A DNA stretch of 64,000 bases from Bacillus changyiensis (GTDB lineage: Bacteria > Bacillota > Bacilli > Bacillales > Bacillaceae), in NCBI RefSeq assembly GCF_027706145.1, contig NZ_JAQFWW010000004.1, forward strand, positions 1 through 64,000. Reading direction: 5' to 3'. Positions 40,213-49,627 of the stretch are shown piece by piece; the first letter of the stretch is position 1, and each line of letters starts with the position of its first letter. Both the position numbers and the translations under genes were made by a program. The notes under the pieces were generated by a model that had not been told where the DNA came from, made no database searches, and worked only from the letters and a program-made list of their open reading frames with translations.

Positions 40213-40920
40213 TTAAAACTCAATTTTAATTTTTTGATGAGCACTGATTTTCTTATGGTTTTTGTCAAAAACGTCGCTCGTTGTGATCTCGATCCACTTT
40301 ATATCCTTTGTTTTCTTGCTATCTTCTGTTTCCTTGTGATGCACATGTCCGCTTGTTGCGTTCACAATAAAGCCAAGATTTCCGGCTTTTGCAGCGCTTC
40401 CTTCTAATTCTCCATTTAACTCTTCAAGGTAAATATCCTTTTTCCAATCAAATGTTTCACCACTGTTTGTTTTCAGCAATGCAATTGGTGCAAAACTTAC
40501 TTTCTCAGAAGACTTGTTTTTGATTTCAACGAAAGCCTTAACAAAATCAAACTCTTCATCATGTGTTAACACGTGAAAATAATCAATCATGCTGTAATCC
40601 GGGCGAAGGTGAATCAACTTCATTTTTCTGATGGTTAATTCTATTGGCCCTATATCATATGTTTTGTTGACGTTTTTTATATCTTTTAAAACGGCTTCCC
40701 CTTTGTCATCAGCAAATGTTTGATTGACCTCTTGCAATGACCTATCATCTGTCACTTGTGGATTAGGCTGGTATTCATTTTGTTTACTGTTTACTTGAGT
40801 TGGAGCATTCTGCGTTTTGGATTCTACTGTCTGGCCGCCTCCTGTATTGTTATTGCCAGTGTGTGCTGAACAGCCGGCAATTATCATGATTGAAAATAAG
40901 ATAAAAAAAGCCTTTCTCAT
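40213..40920 (-). CDS. lipoprotein of unknown function next to phoB
   Basis: 235 residues from ATG 40920 after GGAGGGG. Signal peptide with lipobox IIAGC (Cys about 17), then a Gln/Asn/Thr-rich linker and a beta-rich domain (about 70-235) like immunoglobulin-fold extracellular domains (DUF4352-like). It follows phoB; in B. subtilis 168 a lipoprotein gene (ydhF) also adjoins phoB, and this may be the same gene, though I cannot confirm it. Confidence 0.68.
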   Translation of the reverse strand: MRKAFFILFSIMIIAGCSAHTGNNNTGGGQTVESKTQNAPTQVNSKQNEYQPNPQVTDDRSLQEVNQTFADDKGEAVLKDIKNVNKTYDIGPIELTIRKMKLIHLRPDYSMIDYFHVLTHDEEFDFVKAFVEIKNKSSEKVSFAPIALLKTNSGETFDWKKDIYLEELNGELEGSAAKAGNLGFIVNATSGHVHHKETEDSKKTKDIKWIEITTSDVFDKNHKKISAHQKIKIEF

Positions 40921-40939
40921 CTTGATCCCCTCCATTCAA

Positions 40940-40978
40940 AAAAGAGAGCCCGTTACTTCATACAAGCAACGGGATACC
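40940..40978 (-). terminator. terminator between phoB and the lipoprotein gene
   Basis: On the - strand CCCGTTGCTT and AAGTAACGGG pair (one mismatch) around GTATG, followed by CTCTCTTTTTT. Partial read-through to the lipoprotein gene is possible. Confidence 0.7.
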
Positions 40979-40988
40979 TTGTATTCTC

Positions 40989-42374
40989 TTACTTATCTTT
41001 AATCTTAATTTTGTATTGTAAGGCCTTGAAAACATTTTTTGCGATTTCAGTATTATCAATTTGCCCGGCAAATGTCTCACTGGACGGTCCGTATGCATAC
41101 ACAGGAACATCTTCACCTGTATGTCCGCCTGTTGTCCAACCTGTGTGAGAGCGTTTGTTGAAAATGTCTTCAATCGCATTGTCGATGTCTTGTACTTTCT
41201 TTGATTTGGCTGCTTCTTCTACTGATTGAATTTCTGATGCTGTTAAGGCTAACTTCTTTTGGTTAATATATTTCTTTAATGTTTTTTTAACATCAGCACC
41301 GCCGGCGATTTTTTCTGCCATAAAGTCAGGCGTACGCTTTGCTGCTTTAATCGGTTCACCAAACCAGTTGTAGACACCGTCAGAACCAATGGAGAATCCG
41401 CCGGTTGAATGGTCAGCGGTTGCGACAACTAATGTATGCTTGTCTTTTTTTGCAAACTTAATCGCCGCTTTATAGGCTTGTTCGAAGTCATCCATTTCAC
41501 TCATTGCGCCGACAATATCGTTGTCATGTCCAGCCCAATCAATTTGGCTTCCTTCAACCATAAGGAAGAATCCGTCTTTATCCTTGCTTAATTTTTTTAT
41601 GGCTGTGTTTGTCATATCTTTTAAAGAAGGAGTATCCTTCGTACGGTCAATTTTTTTAGGTAGACCGCCGTCAGCAAATAGGCCGAGCATTTTGCCTTTT
41701 TTGTTTTTCAGCATGTCTTTACGGTTATCTACATAGCTGTATCCCGCTTTTTTAAATTCCTTGATCAAATTGCGATCCTTACGGTCAAAATTGCTTTTTC
41801 CTCCGCCTAGAAGGACATCAATTTTATGCTTGCCTTTTACCATTTCATCAAAATAATCATCGGCAATCGAGTTCATATTTTTTCGGCTGTGGTCGTGTGA
41901 ACCGAAAGAGGCCGGAGTGGCGTGAGTAATTTCTGAAGTGGCCACAAGTCCAGTTGATTTTCCTTTTTCTTTGGCAGCTTCCAGAACCGTTTTGACCTCT
42001 GATCCGTCATTATCTACCGCAATCGCATTATTATATGTTTTAATTCCTGCAGACATGGCTGTTGCCGCAGCTGCAGAATCTGTCACATTTTGCTCAGGAT
42101 CATCTGGGTAAGTTGTTTGCTGACCGACAAGATATCGATCAAAAGCCGTAGGTTTCACCTTTGTCTTTTTATTGTTCTTGAAGTATCGATAAGCAGACGT
42201 ATATGACACACCCATACCATCACCAATTAAAACGATGACATTTTTAATTTCGTGTTGGTTCCCCTTTTTCTTTTCTTTGGCGCTGGCTTCAGGCACACTA
42301 CCGCTGGCTAAGCTGCTGAACACAATCGATGATAAAACCGCGATAGGTAATAACTTCTTTGAAAATTTCTTCAA
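40989..42374 (-). CDS. phoB: alkaline phosphatase PhoB
   Basis: 461 residues, TTG start after GGAGG. A signal peptide (about 1-32, cleaved near ASA) is followed by the alkaline phosphatase fold: VIVLIGDGMG with the first metal-binding Asp, TDSAAAATAMSAG with the catalytic Ser (about 103), FGSHDHSRKNM, GHDNDIVGAM, ATADHSTGGF and the late HTGWTTGGHTGEDVP. Nearly identical to B. subtilis PhoB as I recall it. It releases phosphate from organic phosphate outside the cell. Confidence 0.93.
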   Translation of the reverse strand: MKKFSKKLLPIAVLSSIVFSSLASGSVPEASAKEKKKGNQHEIKNVIVLIGDGMGVSYTSAYRYFKNNKKTKVKPTAFDRYLVGQQTTYPDDPEQNVTDSAAAATAMSAGIKTYNNAIAVDNDGSEVKTVLEAAKEKGKSTGLVATSEITHATPASFGSHDHSRKNMNSIADDYFDEMVKGKHKIDVLLGGGKSNFDRKDRNLIKEFKKAGYSYVDNRKDMLKNKKGKMLGLFADGGLPKKIDRTKDTPSLKDMTNTAIKKLSKDKDGFFLMVEGSQIDWAGHDNDIVGAMSEMDDFEQAYKAAIKFAKKDKHTLVVATADHSTGGFSIGSDGVYNWFGEPIKAAKRTPDFMAEKIAGGADVKKTLKKYINQKKLALTASEIQSVEEAAKSKKVQDIDNAIEDIFNKRSHTGWTTGGHTGEDVPVYAYGPSSETFAGQIDNTEIAKNVFKALQYKIKIKDK

Positions 42375-42417
42375 CTAGATAACCTCCTCACAATATATGA
42401 ATCTCATTGACATCCCC

Positions 42418-42451
42418 ATTATATTTTTAAAGTGTTAAGCTAGTGTTAATC
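42418..42451 (-). promoter_or_regulatory. PhoP box and -10 of phoB
   Basis: On the - strand TTAACA occurs twice 11 bases apart (TTAACACTAGCTTAACA, within 42430-42451), the spacing of PhoP-binding direct repeats, directly upstream of TATAAT (42418-42423). This explains phosphate-starvation control of phoB. Confidence 0.82.
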
Positions 42452-42804
42452 GATTTTAAAGATTGGATTTACAAGGTAGACACGAGCCAGATGAAATAGT
42501 ATTTTCCTAAGATCACGGATCACGCACTTTTTTTCTTGGTTCTAATAGATAAAGCCGACTTCCTTTTTTATGGAGATCGGCTTTTTATGCGAATCAAGTT
42601 CTAACTGTTGCTTTTTTAGACATGGATTTCCCGTCAATCATTGATGTGCTTGGACCAAAATATTGAGAGAAAAGGGATAGCAAGTCGTAATAATGAGTTC
42701 TTTCATCGTATGCTACATGAAAGGTGTGTCATTCGTATAAAAAGTTGAATACATGAACAAATGACGTTCCTTCCTCTAAAAATAAGCGCCGGTGAAAGCC
42801 CTTT
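42452..42804. other. non-coding stretch between phoB and ycgT
   Basis: No supported gene. The inverted repeat at 42553-42589 (AAGCCGACTTCC with GGAGATCGGCTT, then TTTTT) looks like a terminator on the + strand with no gene before it, suggesting a lost gene. Other parts show only broken frames. Confidence 0.4.
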
Positions 42805-43854
42805 TTATTTGCACAACTTTTCTACAAGCTCGCGGTTGCGCTCTTTGAAAACCTCGTTATGTGATGACACGATCGCGCTCTTTCTGGCTTCAGGCTCAAT
42901 AAAGCGCTTGGCGCTGTTGACTGCATTAGCTGCATCTTGAAATGCTCCGGCGATTAGGTGCAGCTTCCCTTCGTAATGCAGAATATCTCCAGCCGCATAC
43001 AGCCCGGGCACGGAAGTTTGGGAGTTGGCGGTACCCGCGATAAAATAGTCATCAACTCGGTTAATATCCAGTCGACTGTTTTCTAGCAATGATTTGTCAC
43101 GTTCATATCCGTGGTTAATCATGACCTCATCCACATGTAGCACCGTCACTTCACCGGTTTGAGAGTTCGTCAGCTCCACACATTCAATCACCTCATGATG
43201 ATCTGATGCGATCAGCTTGGTAATCTCAGTATGGAAGAAGCAGCTTATCGAACTATTCAGAAGCTGATCTACCTGAGCCTCATGCCCGCTGAGTTCTGCT
43301 TTGCGGTAGGCAAGGTAGACCTTCTTTGCCACAGGCTCGAGCTCGTTGGCCCAATCAACAGCCGAATTTCCTCCACCTGAGATGATAACCGTTTTATTTT
43401 TAAAATTCTGCAGTGACTTCACCGTATAATTCAGATTGGACACTTCAAAACGCTCTGCTCCTTCAATCTGAAGCTTTTGTGGATTGAGGATACCACCGCC
43501 TACAGCAGCGATGACTGTCCTAGACAGATGCACGCCCGAGGTAGCCGTATGTAATTCGAACAGCCCTTCTTGATTGCGGGCGATCGACTCTACTATTTCA
43601 TTTAGTAGCACTTCAGGATGAAATGTTAACCCCTGCTCCACCATCTGTTCAATCAACTTGGCTCCCGGAATCGGCGTTTGCCCCCCGATATCCCAAATCA
43701 TTTTTTCCGGATAAACATGAACCTTTCCGCCCAACATCGGCTGATATTCAATAATCTTTGTTTTCATACCCCTCAGTCCGCTGTAGAAAGCGGAATATAA
43801 TCCAGCCGGTCCTCCGCCGATAACAGTCACATCATACACTTCATTCCTACTCAT
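42805..43854 (-). CDS. ycgT: ferredoxin/flavodoxin-NADP reductase-like flavoprotein YcgT
   Basis: 349 residues of the thioredoxin reductase-like ferredoxin-NADP reductase family: FAD site VIGGGPAGLYSAFYSGLRG (about 10-28), NADPH site VIISGGGNSAVDWANEL (about 155-171) and the late GLYAAGDILHYEGKLHLIAGAF. The CxxC pair of thioredoxin reductases is absent, as in YumC and YcgT. The matching remembered sequence and a Fur box point to YcgT, made in iron shortage. Start after GGAG. Confidence 0.82.
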   Translation of the reverse strand: MSRNEVYDVTVIGGGPAGLYSAFYSGLRGMKTKIIEYQPMLGGKVHVYPEKMIWDIGGQTPIPGAKLIEQMVEQGLTFHPEVLLNEIVESIARNQEGLFELHTATSGVHLSRTVIAAVGGGILNPQKLQIEGAERFEVSNLNYTVKSLQNFKNKTVIISGGGNSAVDWANELEPVAKKVYLAYRKAELSGHEAQVDQLLNSSISCFFHTEITKLIASDHHEVIECVELTNSQTGEVTVLHVDEVMINHGYERDKSLLENSRLDINRVDDYFIAGTANSQTSVPGLYAAGDILHYEGKLHLIAGAFQDAANAVNSAKRFIEPEARKSAIVSSHNEVFKERNRELVEKLCK

Positions 43855-43895
43855 ATCTCTTCACTCCTCATATATATCATGATCAAAAACATCGT

Positions 43896-43921
43896 TGTAA
43901 ATGATTATCATTATCATTTAG
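43896..43921. promoter_or_regulatory. Fur box upstream of ycgT
   Basis: AAATGATTATCATTATCATTTA holds overlapping heptads of the Fur consensus (TGATAAT and its inverse ATTATCA) about 45 bases before the ycgT start. It fits iron-dependent repression. Confidence 0.82.
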
Positions 43922-44399
43922 TGTACTTTGATTTCTTCTCTTTGACAATCAATTTTAAGAATTATGTTTCGGTAAATCTGCTTGTCAAAGATGAAAAGTC
44001 TACGAAAAGATAACCGCATGACGTCTTGAAAAACATTATGAACATCGTGATTGATTGGGAGGATTCTCTATTTTTGAAAAAGTTCTTCAATTATAACATC
44101 TAATCTTGTTCCACAGAATTTCATTATTTTTTTCACAAAAATAGCTTTCTATCAGTCTCTTTATCAATCAATATTAATTTCATTACCATTTTTGTCATTG
44201 TTAATCTAAACATCCACTGTTGTCCATTTCAATTTGATATCTACAACATAAACTAAACTATCTCCTCTGTTACCATGTTTTTACCTCCAAGGGCACTCAA
44301 ATTTGGGTGCCCTATTATAAAATTGGGGAGTAACTGTCCAACCATTTATATGGAATTACCATAAACTATATAAGCCCCTGAAAAGAGGAGGTGGATCAA
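43922..44399. other. non-coding stretch before the YjcZ-type gene
   Basis: No supported gene. An inverted repeat at 44288-44315 (AGGGCACTC with GGGTGCCCT) may be a bidirectional terminator. A - strand ATG after GGAGG at 44270 gives only seven codons, perhaps a dead gene. Confidence 0.4.
44360..44368 (+). promoter_or_regulatory. candidate mother-cell sporulation promoter -10 (SigK/SigE type)
   Basis: CATAAACTA fits the SigK/SigE -10 pattern (CATANNNTA), 32 bases before the YjcZ-type start. A -35 AC motif lies in the expected range (near 44335) but is too short to be telling. Confidence 0.45.
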
Positions 44400-44507
44400 A
44401 TGAGTGGTGGATATGGAGCAGGTTTTGCACTAATTGTTGTCCTGTTTATCCTTTTAATCATCGTTGGTACTTCTTACGTCGGTGGTTTCGGCGGTGGTTT
44501 CTACTAA
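44400..44507 (+). CDS. YjcZ-family sporulation peptide
   Basis: 35 residues: [20 protein letters not shown] and then [15 protein letters not shown]. This Gly/Tyr-ended, single-helix peptide is the YjcZ family, seen in Bacillus spores. The start follows AGAGGAGGTGG, and a strong terminator follows the stop. Confidence 0.88.
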   Translation: MSGGYGAGFALIVVLFILLIIVGTSYVGGFGGGFY

Positions 44508-44513
44508 TTGGTT

Positions 44514-44549
44514 AGAGGCAGACTACCTTAGTAGTCTGTCTTTTTCATA
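44514..44549 (+). terminator. terminator after the YjcZ-type gene
   Basis: GGCAGACTAC and GTAGTCTGTC pair around CTTA, followed by TTTTTC. A strong rho-independent terminator. Confidence 0.85.
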
Positions 44550-45222
44550 TTTTTATGTCATATTAAAAATCTATTCATCACCGAATCAGAACAATTAATC
44601 ACGAGTTTAAGAATAAGGTGACAACACTTAACAATAGCGTGAGTCATGACTCTTTAGGCCTGTCTGCTGCTCCTTAAGTGTCATTTTTTCTATTTGAGTG
44701 CATCTGTTAGTGTACCATCTAGATCACAGCGAGCCGTAAAACCTCCAAGTCATATCAAAGACTGTCTGTCTCAAACAAATGTAAAACTAAGAAAGGAAAA
44801 TATCTTTTCGTGTCGAAAAACTAGTGGGTTGAAAAATCGATTGAATGAAAAGAATGAAATCTCTCTTTTCTGCACGGAGGGAGATTCATGTGAGGCCATA
44901 TGCAGTTCCTTCCTTCATTGCCCTTTTCTCCTTTATGTATGTACTTACACACTTTTTAAGCGCTCATCTAAAACTAGTATTCTTTCTCTATTTATTGCAA
45001 AATTGTTTTTGAGCTGTTCTAACATGAGATTAAAGTGACGAAAAACCTGAATATAACCCAATATATTAAATGAAAATTCAGAAATCAACTTCAATCATTT
45101 TATTAAGATTGTTCACTGCATACATTATAACTCCACTGAACCTCAATAAACCTTCCAAAACTACAAACAAAAAGTTAACTCAACAACATATTACAGGGCC
45201 GGTGCTACCAGCCCTTTCAAGC
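44550..45222. other. non-coding stretch with a structured inverted repeat
   Basis: At 44621-44690 the outer arms ACACTTAA and TTAAGTGT flank an inner perfect palindrome GAGTCATGACTC (44641-44652) and end in TTTTTT. No gene is supported in the rest; the open frame at 44694-45038 lacks a ribosome site and protein-like composition. Confidence 0.45.
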
Positions 45223-46062
45223 TTATTTATTTTTCTTCTTTAAAAACGTCATAACCGCTTTTGTCATATCCTGCGCTTCTTTTGGTGCATCTGGAGAACC
45301 GAACATCTTATTTAAATCACTATGAGATAAATTTTTGACTTGATAAACAAAATCAGATCCTCTTGCCTTGTTTAAAGTTCTGGCAAATTGATAGACAGAA
45401 GGATTTTCCCAGCGCGTAACCATAAAAGCCGGAGGCAAGTTTGAATTGTTCATATAGGTAAGCGGTGATGCTTCTGTCCACACCTTTTGATTGGTGCCAA
45501 ACACCTTTTTATAAGACGGAATCGCTTCGATGAATTGCTTCATATTCATAGGCCCATCTAATACAACAATCGACTGAAGTGATGCGGGTACAAGACCAAC
45601 ACGATGTAAATATCTTGGATCTGTGGCAATTAAGCCTGCCAGATGCCCTCCAGCAGAATGCCCCATGACATTTATTTTTGTTTGATCCATTTGATAGTCA
45701 TCTGCATGGTCCATCACCCATTTAATTGCCTTAGCAACATCATAGGCCATATCATTATACTGAGCATCTGGATGCAGTCGATAATTTACAGATACGAAAA
45801 CATAGCCGTTTTCTGTAAAAAACGCCGGCTTTGATGCAACATTGCTCTTATCTCCGCCCGTCCATCCCCCTCCATGAATGTAGATGAGAACAGGATGTTT
45901 TTCTTTGTTAGCCGTCTGTGGTGTATAAATATCTAATACTTGTTTGTCATCTTTTGCATAATGAATATTTTCCGTTTCCTCTTCCTTATCCTTATCTGCC
46001 GTACATCCGAATAAACCTAGCAATATTGTAACTAATGCTGCCCATTTGATTATTCGTCTCAA
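45223..46062 (-). CDS. lipoprotein alpha/beta-hydrolase (carboxylesterase, HGGG type)
   Basis: 279 residues from TTG 46062, chosen because AGAAAGGTG lies seven bases upstream and a lipoprotein signal (lipobox LFGC, Cys about 20) then begins at once; the frame is open to 46089. The fold shows the oxyanion-hole motif IYIHGGGWTGG (about 62-72), the nucleophile elbow GHSAGG (Ser about 135), and a late DLN/His segment (LSHSDLNK) for the catalytic His. It probably hydrolyses small esters at the outer membrane face. Substrate unknown. Confidence 0.8.
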   Translation of the reverse strand: MRRIIKWAALVTILLGLFGCTADKDKEEETENIHYAKDDKQVLDIYTPQTANKEKHPVLIYIHGGGWTGGDKSNVASKPAFFTENGYVFVSVNYRLHPDAQYNDMAYDVAKAIKWVMDHADDYQMDQTKINVMGHSAGGHLAGLIATDPRYLHRVGLVPASLQSIVVLDGPMNMKQFIEAIPSYKKVFGTNQKVWTEASPLTYMNNSNLPPAFMVTRWENPSVYQFARTLNKARGSDFVYQVKNLSHSDLNKMFGSPDAPKEAQDMTKAVMTFLKKKNK

Positions 46063-46884
46063 TTTAAAACACCTTTCTTCTTTAGCCATGTTGTTTTGGA
46101 GTCTGCGTCATCTATATCAAAAAACACGACATGTTTGTGCTCCCTAGCACCTTTAAAAGAGATTTTGGCAGTTCCAACAAATTCACTCCCCTTTCTCTTA
46201 ACCTTAAATTATTATTCCTTTCATTATACAACTACTTCTATTCAGTTTGAAAATGCTTGAGGACAGGAAAAACGATTCACCTTTCTGTTATCTAATCTAT
46301 GAAAATTTAAAAATAGAAATTTTGCATCAAAATGAAAAGGAGGATGGCAAAATCAACGACATTAAGATCGTTTCTATATTTACAATTTTCAGCAAATTTA
46401 TTTTATATTTCGGCTTTCTAAAGCTTGTTATCAGTATAATTGGCGGATTATTTAATCTATATATAGAGGAAATTGTTATCCGGTTATTTACGTGGTTCAC
46501 TTGTTATGATGGGAAAGCCTATATTTTAAAGCTTGGGATCTCAGTTAAGTTAGAAAATAATTGTTCGATTAGACAGGATAATGGCCAAACGGAAGGTGTC
46601 ATTAAATGAATGATCGAAAAAAGTTCGGGTAACAAGTGTTAATTTATCGATGTTAAAAACGAAGGATGTAAAATTCAAAACTCTGTCCGCCATTTGCATA
46701 TCCTTAAATTGTAAGACTATTTCAGAGTATAGTGAAGAAGAAAATATCCCTATTTTGGAAACTCGCAAACAGACGTTTTAATAGGGGCGAGACGAGAATG
46801 ATGATACTTTTTTCCATCATTGAATGTCCAGAAGCCTGTTTTTCTTATAAACAACCGAATGCCAAGTATACTTCAAATAAATAA
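46063..46884. other. long stretch with only broken coding traces
   Basis: A + strand frame at 46247-46609 (120 codons) includes a hydrophobic part, and another + strand frame over about 46620-46779 reads as coherent peptide (ending EEENIPILETRKQTF) without a start. They could be two pieces of a decayed membrane-protein gene. I do not call an intact gene here. Confidence 0.35.
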
Positions 46885-46911
46885 TGAAAGGCCCTGTACT
46901 AAAAGGGCCTT
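46884..46911 (-). terminator. terminator of the murQ-murP operon
   Basis: On the - strand AAGGCCC and GGGCCTT pair around TTTTAGTACA and are followed by TCATTATTT. It closes the operon after murP. Confidence 0.7.
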
Positions 46912-46940
46912 GTCTCTCAACACTTGTAAGAGAGTTTAAA

Positions 46941-48362
46941 TTATTCTTGTCTCATCATTGCTTCTTTCGGTACACCGAAAAAGTATGTTGTGATAAAGCC
47001 ACCAACATAACCTACAACTAGACCAATGATATATTTCCAGATTCCACCTTGAATAAGTGGAATTAAGGCCACACCAGATGGTCCGATCGCCATCGCTCCA
47101 ACTTGGCTAAATAATCCAATTGCTGCTCCGCCAATACCGCCACCGATACATGCTGTTATAAATGGACGACCTAATGGTAAAGTTACCCCATAAATTAATG
47201 GTTCACCAATTCCAAGAATACCTACAGGAAGTGCACCTTTGATCATATTTGTTAAAGATTTATTTTTTCGGCAGCGTATCCATAAGGCAATAGCCGCTCC
47301 AACTTGTCCTGCCCCTGCCATTGCAAGAATTGGAAGCAATTGTGTCATTCCTGATGTATGAATCATCTCCATATGGATGGGGATTAATACTTGGTGTAAT
47401 CCTAACATGACAAGTGGCAAGAATGTTGCGCCAAGGACAAATCCGGCAAAGACACCGCCACGAGCTAACACCCATTCAATCGAACCAATTAAATGATGTG
47501 AAACAAATCCGGCAAAAGGCATGATCAAGAAAATTGTGATTAAACCGACAATAAGTAATATAATGGTAGGTGTCACAATTATATCAATTGCGTCAGGGAT
47601 CACTTTACGTAATTGCTTTTCTAACAGTGCTAAAATCCAGACCGCTAATAATACGCCAATGACTCCACCTTGCCCATTCATTAATGGTTGTCCAGTAAAG
47701 ATATTTTGAATCGGAGCTTCTGGCATCATCCCTGTTAAAAGTGTTGTTCCACCAATGACTCCACCGAGTGCTGGTGTCGCTCCAAACTCTTTTGCTGCAT
47801 AAATACCGACATAAATAACCAAATAGAGGAAAATCGCATTTTTAATAACAGATAATATGGTGACGTACTGGTTCCATGTATCTCCGTTTAAATGACCTGC
47901 AGTAATATTATTTGATAAAATAGACCCGATACCTGCAATTAATCCTGCCCCAACAAATGCGGGAATAAGAGGAATGAAAATGTTTCCAATTTTTCTCAAG
48001 ACATTTTTAAGTGGTGTGTTGTTCTTTTTCTTTAATTCGGCTTTTATATCAGCCCCTTTTTCTTGCAACTTTTCTGCAGAAAGAGTTACTGATTGACTAG
48101 ATGTCCCTGTCCCCTCTGCCAATATAAGGCCTACTTGCTCAGCTACCTTTGTCACAACACCCGGTCCAAGGATAATTTGATATGTTTCATGATCAACTAT
48201 CCCAAGAACTCCATCAATTTTTTTTAAAGTTTCTTCATTTATTAAACTACGATTTACTGGAGTTAAACGAAGACGTGTCATACAGTTTGTGTATGAAGCA
48301 ATATTTTCCGCTCCGCCAACCGCTTCCAATATTTGATGAGCTAAGTTTTTATATTTACTCAT
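46941..48362 (-). CDS. murP: PTS MurNAc-specific EIIBC component MurP
   Basis: 473 residues. The EIIB domain (about 1-85) has the phosphorylated Cys in ASYTNCMTRLRLTP (Cys about 27). A linker leads to the EIIC membrane domain (about 115-465, ten hydrophobic segments) with GIGEPLIYGVTLPLGRPF near 385. It lacks EIIA, as the sugar PTS of MurP type does, and would borrow EIIA-Glc. The neighbour murQ supports uptake of N-acetylmuramic acid with phosphorylation at C6. Start after GGAGGAGAGG. Confidence 0.87.
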   Translation of the reverse strand: MSKYKNLAHQILEAVGGAENIASYTNCMTRLRLTPVNRSLINEETLKKIDGVLGIVDHETYQIILGPGVVTKVAEQVGLILAEGTGTSSQSVTLSAEKLQEKGADIKAELKKKNNTPLKNVLRKIGNIFIPLIPAFVGAGLIAGIGSILSNNITAGHLNGDTWNQYVTILSVIKNAIFLYLVIYVGIYAAKEFGATPALGGVIGGTTLLTGMMPEAPIQNIFTGQPLMNGQGGVIGVLLAVWILALLEKQLRKVIPDAIDIIVTPTIILLIVGLITIFLIMPFAGFVSHHLIGSIEWVLARGGVFAGFVLGATFLPLVMLGLHQVLIPIHMEMIHTSGMTQLLPILAMAGAGQVGAAIALWIRCRKNKSLTNMIKGALPVGILGIGEPLIYGVTLPLGRPFITACIGGGIGGAAIGLFSQVGAMAIGPSGVALIPLIQGGIWKYIIGLVVGYVGGFITTYFFGVPKEAMMRQE

Positions 48363-48388
48363 AACCTCTCCTCCTAAATAGCGTTTGT

Positions 48389-49276
48389 TTATTTTATGGA
48401 TCGGCGAACAAATCCTTGTGTTTCTGCTAATTTTTGAACCGCTTCTTCTTTCGTAAGACCTGCTAGGATCATGACAATTGCAACTTTTGGTTTGTTGTCA
48501 GCTTTTAATAAGTAACACTCTGCTGTTTCATAATCACAAGATGTCGCTTCCATCACAATCCGTTTTGCCCGTTCTACTAGTTTTTTATTTGTCAGCTTCA
48601 AATCTACCATTAAATTCCCATACACTTTTCCAATGCCTATCATTGAAGCTGTTGAAAGCATGTTGCAAATTAATTTTTGTGATGTTCCTGATTTTAAGCG
48701 TGTTGAGCCTGTTAATACTTCCGGTCCATTTACAACCTCAATTGAAATGTTTGCGATTTTTCCGATGACTGTATCTTTGTTGCAACAGACTCCAACTGTT
48801 GACGCTCCTATTGAGTTAGCATATTCTAAACCACCGATTACATATGGTGTTCTCCCACTTGCTGCGAGACCGACTACAATATCTTGATCTGATAAATGAA
48901 TGTTTTTCAAATCATCAACACCTAATTCTTTACGATCTTCAGCACCTTCTACTGCTTTAATAAACGCTTTTTCTCCGCCAGCAATTAATCCGATGACTTC
49001 TTCCGGGTTTGTCCCGAACGTTGGAGGACATTCAACAGCATCTAATAAACCAATACGACCACTCGTTCCAGCACCTATATAAATTAAACGTCCCCCTTTC
49101 TTTTTTGCGGCTATGATGGCTTCAACTGCTTTTGCAATTTGTGGTAACTGTTGTTTCACTGCTTTTGCAACATTTTCATCCTCTTCATTCATAACTGTTA
49201 ATAATTCGATTGTTGACATTTCGTCTACATTCATCGTTTTTTCATTACGAGTTTCTGTTGTTAAATTCTCAAACAT
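48389..49276 (-). CDS. murQ: N-acetylmuramic acid 6-phosphate etherase MurQ
   Basis: 295 residues from the third of three ATG codons (49276), which is best placed after AAGGGTG. Family signatures: LTTETRNEKTMNVDEMS (about 3-19), the SIS domain with YIGAGTSGRIGLLDAVECPPTF (about 56-77) including the catalytic Glu region, SGRTPYV and GSTRLKSGTSQKLICNML. It splits D-lactate from MurNAc-6-P to give GlcNAc-6-P. It is 26 bases ahead of murP. In B. subtilis murR lies between the two; here it does not. Confidence 0.9.
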   Translation of the reverse strand: MFENLTTETRNEKTMNVDEMSTIELLTVMNEEDENVAKAVKQQLPQIAKAVEAIIAAKKKGGRLIYIGAGTSGRIGLLDAVECPPTFGTNPEEVIGLIAGGEKAFIKAVEGAEDRKELGVDDLKNIHLSDQDIVVGLAASGRTPYVIGGLEYANSIGASTVGVCCNKDTVIGKIANISIEVVNGPEVLTGSTRLKSGTSQKLICNMLSTASMIGIGKVYGNLMVDLKLTNKKLVERAKRIVMEATSCDYETAECYLLKADNKPKVAIVMILAGLTKEEAVQKLAETQGFVRRSIK

Positions 49277-49367
49277 CATCATCACCCTTGTTTTTTTAAA
49301 ATTAATGGCTTCTTTCAATCGATATACCCTAAAATTTAATAAACTTTATAGTCAAATGGGCCTTCAT

Positions 49368-49381
49368 TGAAAGCGCTAACA
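49368..49381. promoter_or_regulatory. catabolite-responsive element (cre) of murQ-murP
   Basis: TGAAAGCGCTAACA matches the CcpA consensus TGWAANCGNTNWCA at every position, about 90 bases before murQ and downstream of the likely -10. CcpA with glucose present should repress the operon. Confidence 0.85.
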
Positions 49382-49382
49382 C

Positions 49383-49420
49383 TAGTATAGAGTATCATAC
49401 CACTAGTTGTCTATACCATT
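49383..49420 (-). promoter_or_regulatory. murQ promoter region with NagR/DasR-like operator
   Basis: On the - strand AATGGTATAGACAACT (49405-49420) closely resembles dre sites bound by GntR-type amino-sugar regulators (NagR/YvoA, DasR), and a second, weaker copy AGTGGTATGATACTCT follows. TATACT (49383-49388) or TATGAT (49394-49399) could serve as -10; no good -35 stands out. Confidence 0.55.
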
Positions 49421-49627
49421 TAAAATGATGTCTCTCCATTGGGGATTCTTTATGTTTAAGATATGATTCCGTTCATGAAGATAGAAGTAGCGATTGAACG
49501 AACAATGTCAACTTAGTTTTAGAAGTATCATGAAAACAGGCTCATCCAAAACAAACTTTTTGAACAGGTATGGAATATCACTAATATATTATTAGTGCCG
49601 ACCGTTACCGCAGAAGGAGCGATTATC

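Noticed and set aside
44694-45038. 114-codon + strand frame
   Set aside because: Starts at GTG with no ribosome site, has an odd Ser/Cys/Arg-rich composition and no recognisable domain.
46247-46609. 120-codon + strand frame as an intact gene
   Set aside because: Poor start region and the neighbouring coherent sequence is in another frame; better seen as decayed.
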